From an uncultured Chitinophagaceae bacterium (GTDB taxonomy: Bacteria; Bacteroidota; Bacteroidia; Chitinophagales; Chitinophagaceae), in assembly GCA_946885335.1 (NCBI GenBank), contig CAMPGG010000184.1:1-7010 (forward strand): a stretch of DNA of 7,010 nucleotides, given 5' to 3'. Below, piece after piece: positions 6,700 through 7,010 of this stretch. The first letter of the stretch is position 1, and each line of letters opens with the position of its first letter. The position numbers and the translations under genes are program-made. The notes beneath the pieces are model-generated. The model saw only the letters and a program-made list of their open reading frames with translations. It did not search any database and was not told the DNA's origin.

Positions 6700-7010
6700 A
6701 TGTTTAGTTTTCAAGGCATAACAAACAACATACAAAACTGGCTGAATGCTAATTTTTCACCCGGCTGGGTATTGATCATTCAATCAGTAATGGTCATTGT
6801 TTTGGCCATTGCATTATTCGCGGTTTTGGGATTAGTACTTGTTTTAATGGAAAGAAAAGTTGCTGCGCATATGCAATTACGTTTGGGGCCAAACAGGGTT
6901 GGTCCAATGGGTATTTTTCAAACATCTGCAGATACATTGAAACTGATTTTGAAAGAAGGATTAACACCCGATGGTGCAGATAAATTTCTTTTCAACCTGG
7001 CGCCATTTAT
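6700..7010 (+). CDS. nuoH: NADH-quinone oxidoreductase subunit H, 5' part
   Basis: The N-terminal 103 codons of the membrane subunit that joins the quinone cavity to the proton-pumping arm; the window ends inside the gene (family length is roughly 330-350). A long hydrophobic helix spans about residues 22-50 and leads into [20 protein letters not shown], the best-known NuoH signature, with E51 and R52. Then come the [14 protein letters not shown] segment (73-86) and [14 protein letters not shown] (90-103), both typical of the quinone-channel region. The ATG at 6700 is the only plausible start, since TAA lies in frame at 6682-6684. No Shine-Dalgarno sequence is visible. It follows nuoD with no nuoE, nuoF or nuoG between; the 190-base spacer is filled by the heptad arrays. 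Confidence 0.95.
   Translation, partial: MFSFQGITNNIQNWLNANFSPGWVLIIQSVMVIVLAIALFAVLGLVLVLMERKVAAHMQLRLGPNRVGPMGIFQTSADTLKLILKEGLTPDGADKFLFNLAPF

Overview
This window carries core energy-metabolism genes of a bacterium, very probably a member of the Bacteroidota. I would guess the Chitinophagales/Chitinophagaceae side, but that rests on overall impression only. Supporting signs are moderate AT-richness, mostly absent Shine-Dalgarno sequences, a candidate TTG/TAnnTTTG-type promoter, gamma-alpha fused KorA, and protein sequences that read like Bacteroidota homologues. All recognised genes lie on the + strand. None shows a frameshift; only the last is cut, by the window edge.

Layout: (1) 1-95, AT-rich leader with a short imperfect tandem repeat. 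(2) 96-335, a small protein of unknown function. (3) 336-533, non-coding. (4) 534-3803, a tight three-gene cluster: an Alvin-type 2[4Fe-4S] ferredoxin, then korA and korB for a 2-oxoacid (probably 2-oxoglutarate):ferredoxin oxidoreductase. (5) 3804-3977, a gap with a possible promoter. (6) 3978-6509, nuoA, nuoB, nuoC and nuoD of respiratory complex I, with nuoA/nuoB and nuoB/nuoC overlapping. (7) 6510-6699, a striking non-coding spacer made of two heptanucleotide-periodic arrays in opposite orientation. (8) 6700 to the end, the 5' part of nuoH.

How the genes fit together: KorAB oxidatively decarboxylates a 2-oxoacid to the acyl-CoA and reduces ferredoxin, and the adjacent ferredoxin is the obvious acceptor. 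The nuo genes encode quinone-binding and membrane parts of complex I. The NADH-input subunits nuoE, nuoF and nuoG, which in the canonical 14-gene order sit between nuoD and nuoH, are absent from that place, and the heptad spacer occupies it. Two readings are open: an 11-subunit complex I fed by a carrier such as ferredoxin, which would make the fdx-kor neighbourhood functionally meaningful, or nuoEFG lying elsewhere in the genome. The window cannot decide between them.

The genes themselves belong to known families. The unusual parts are the heptad spacer, its coincidence with the missing nuoEFG, and an internally repeated insert in the ferredoxin.
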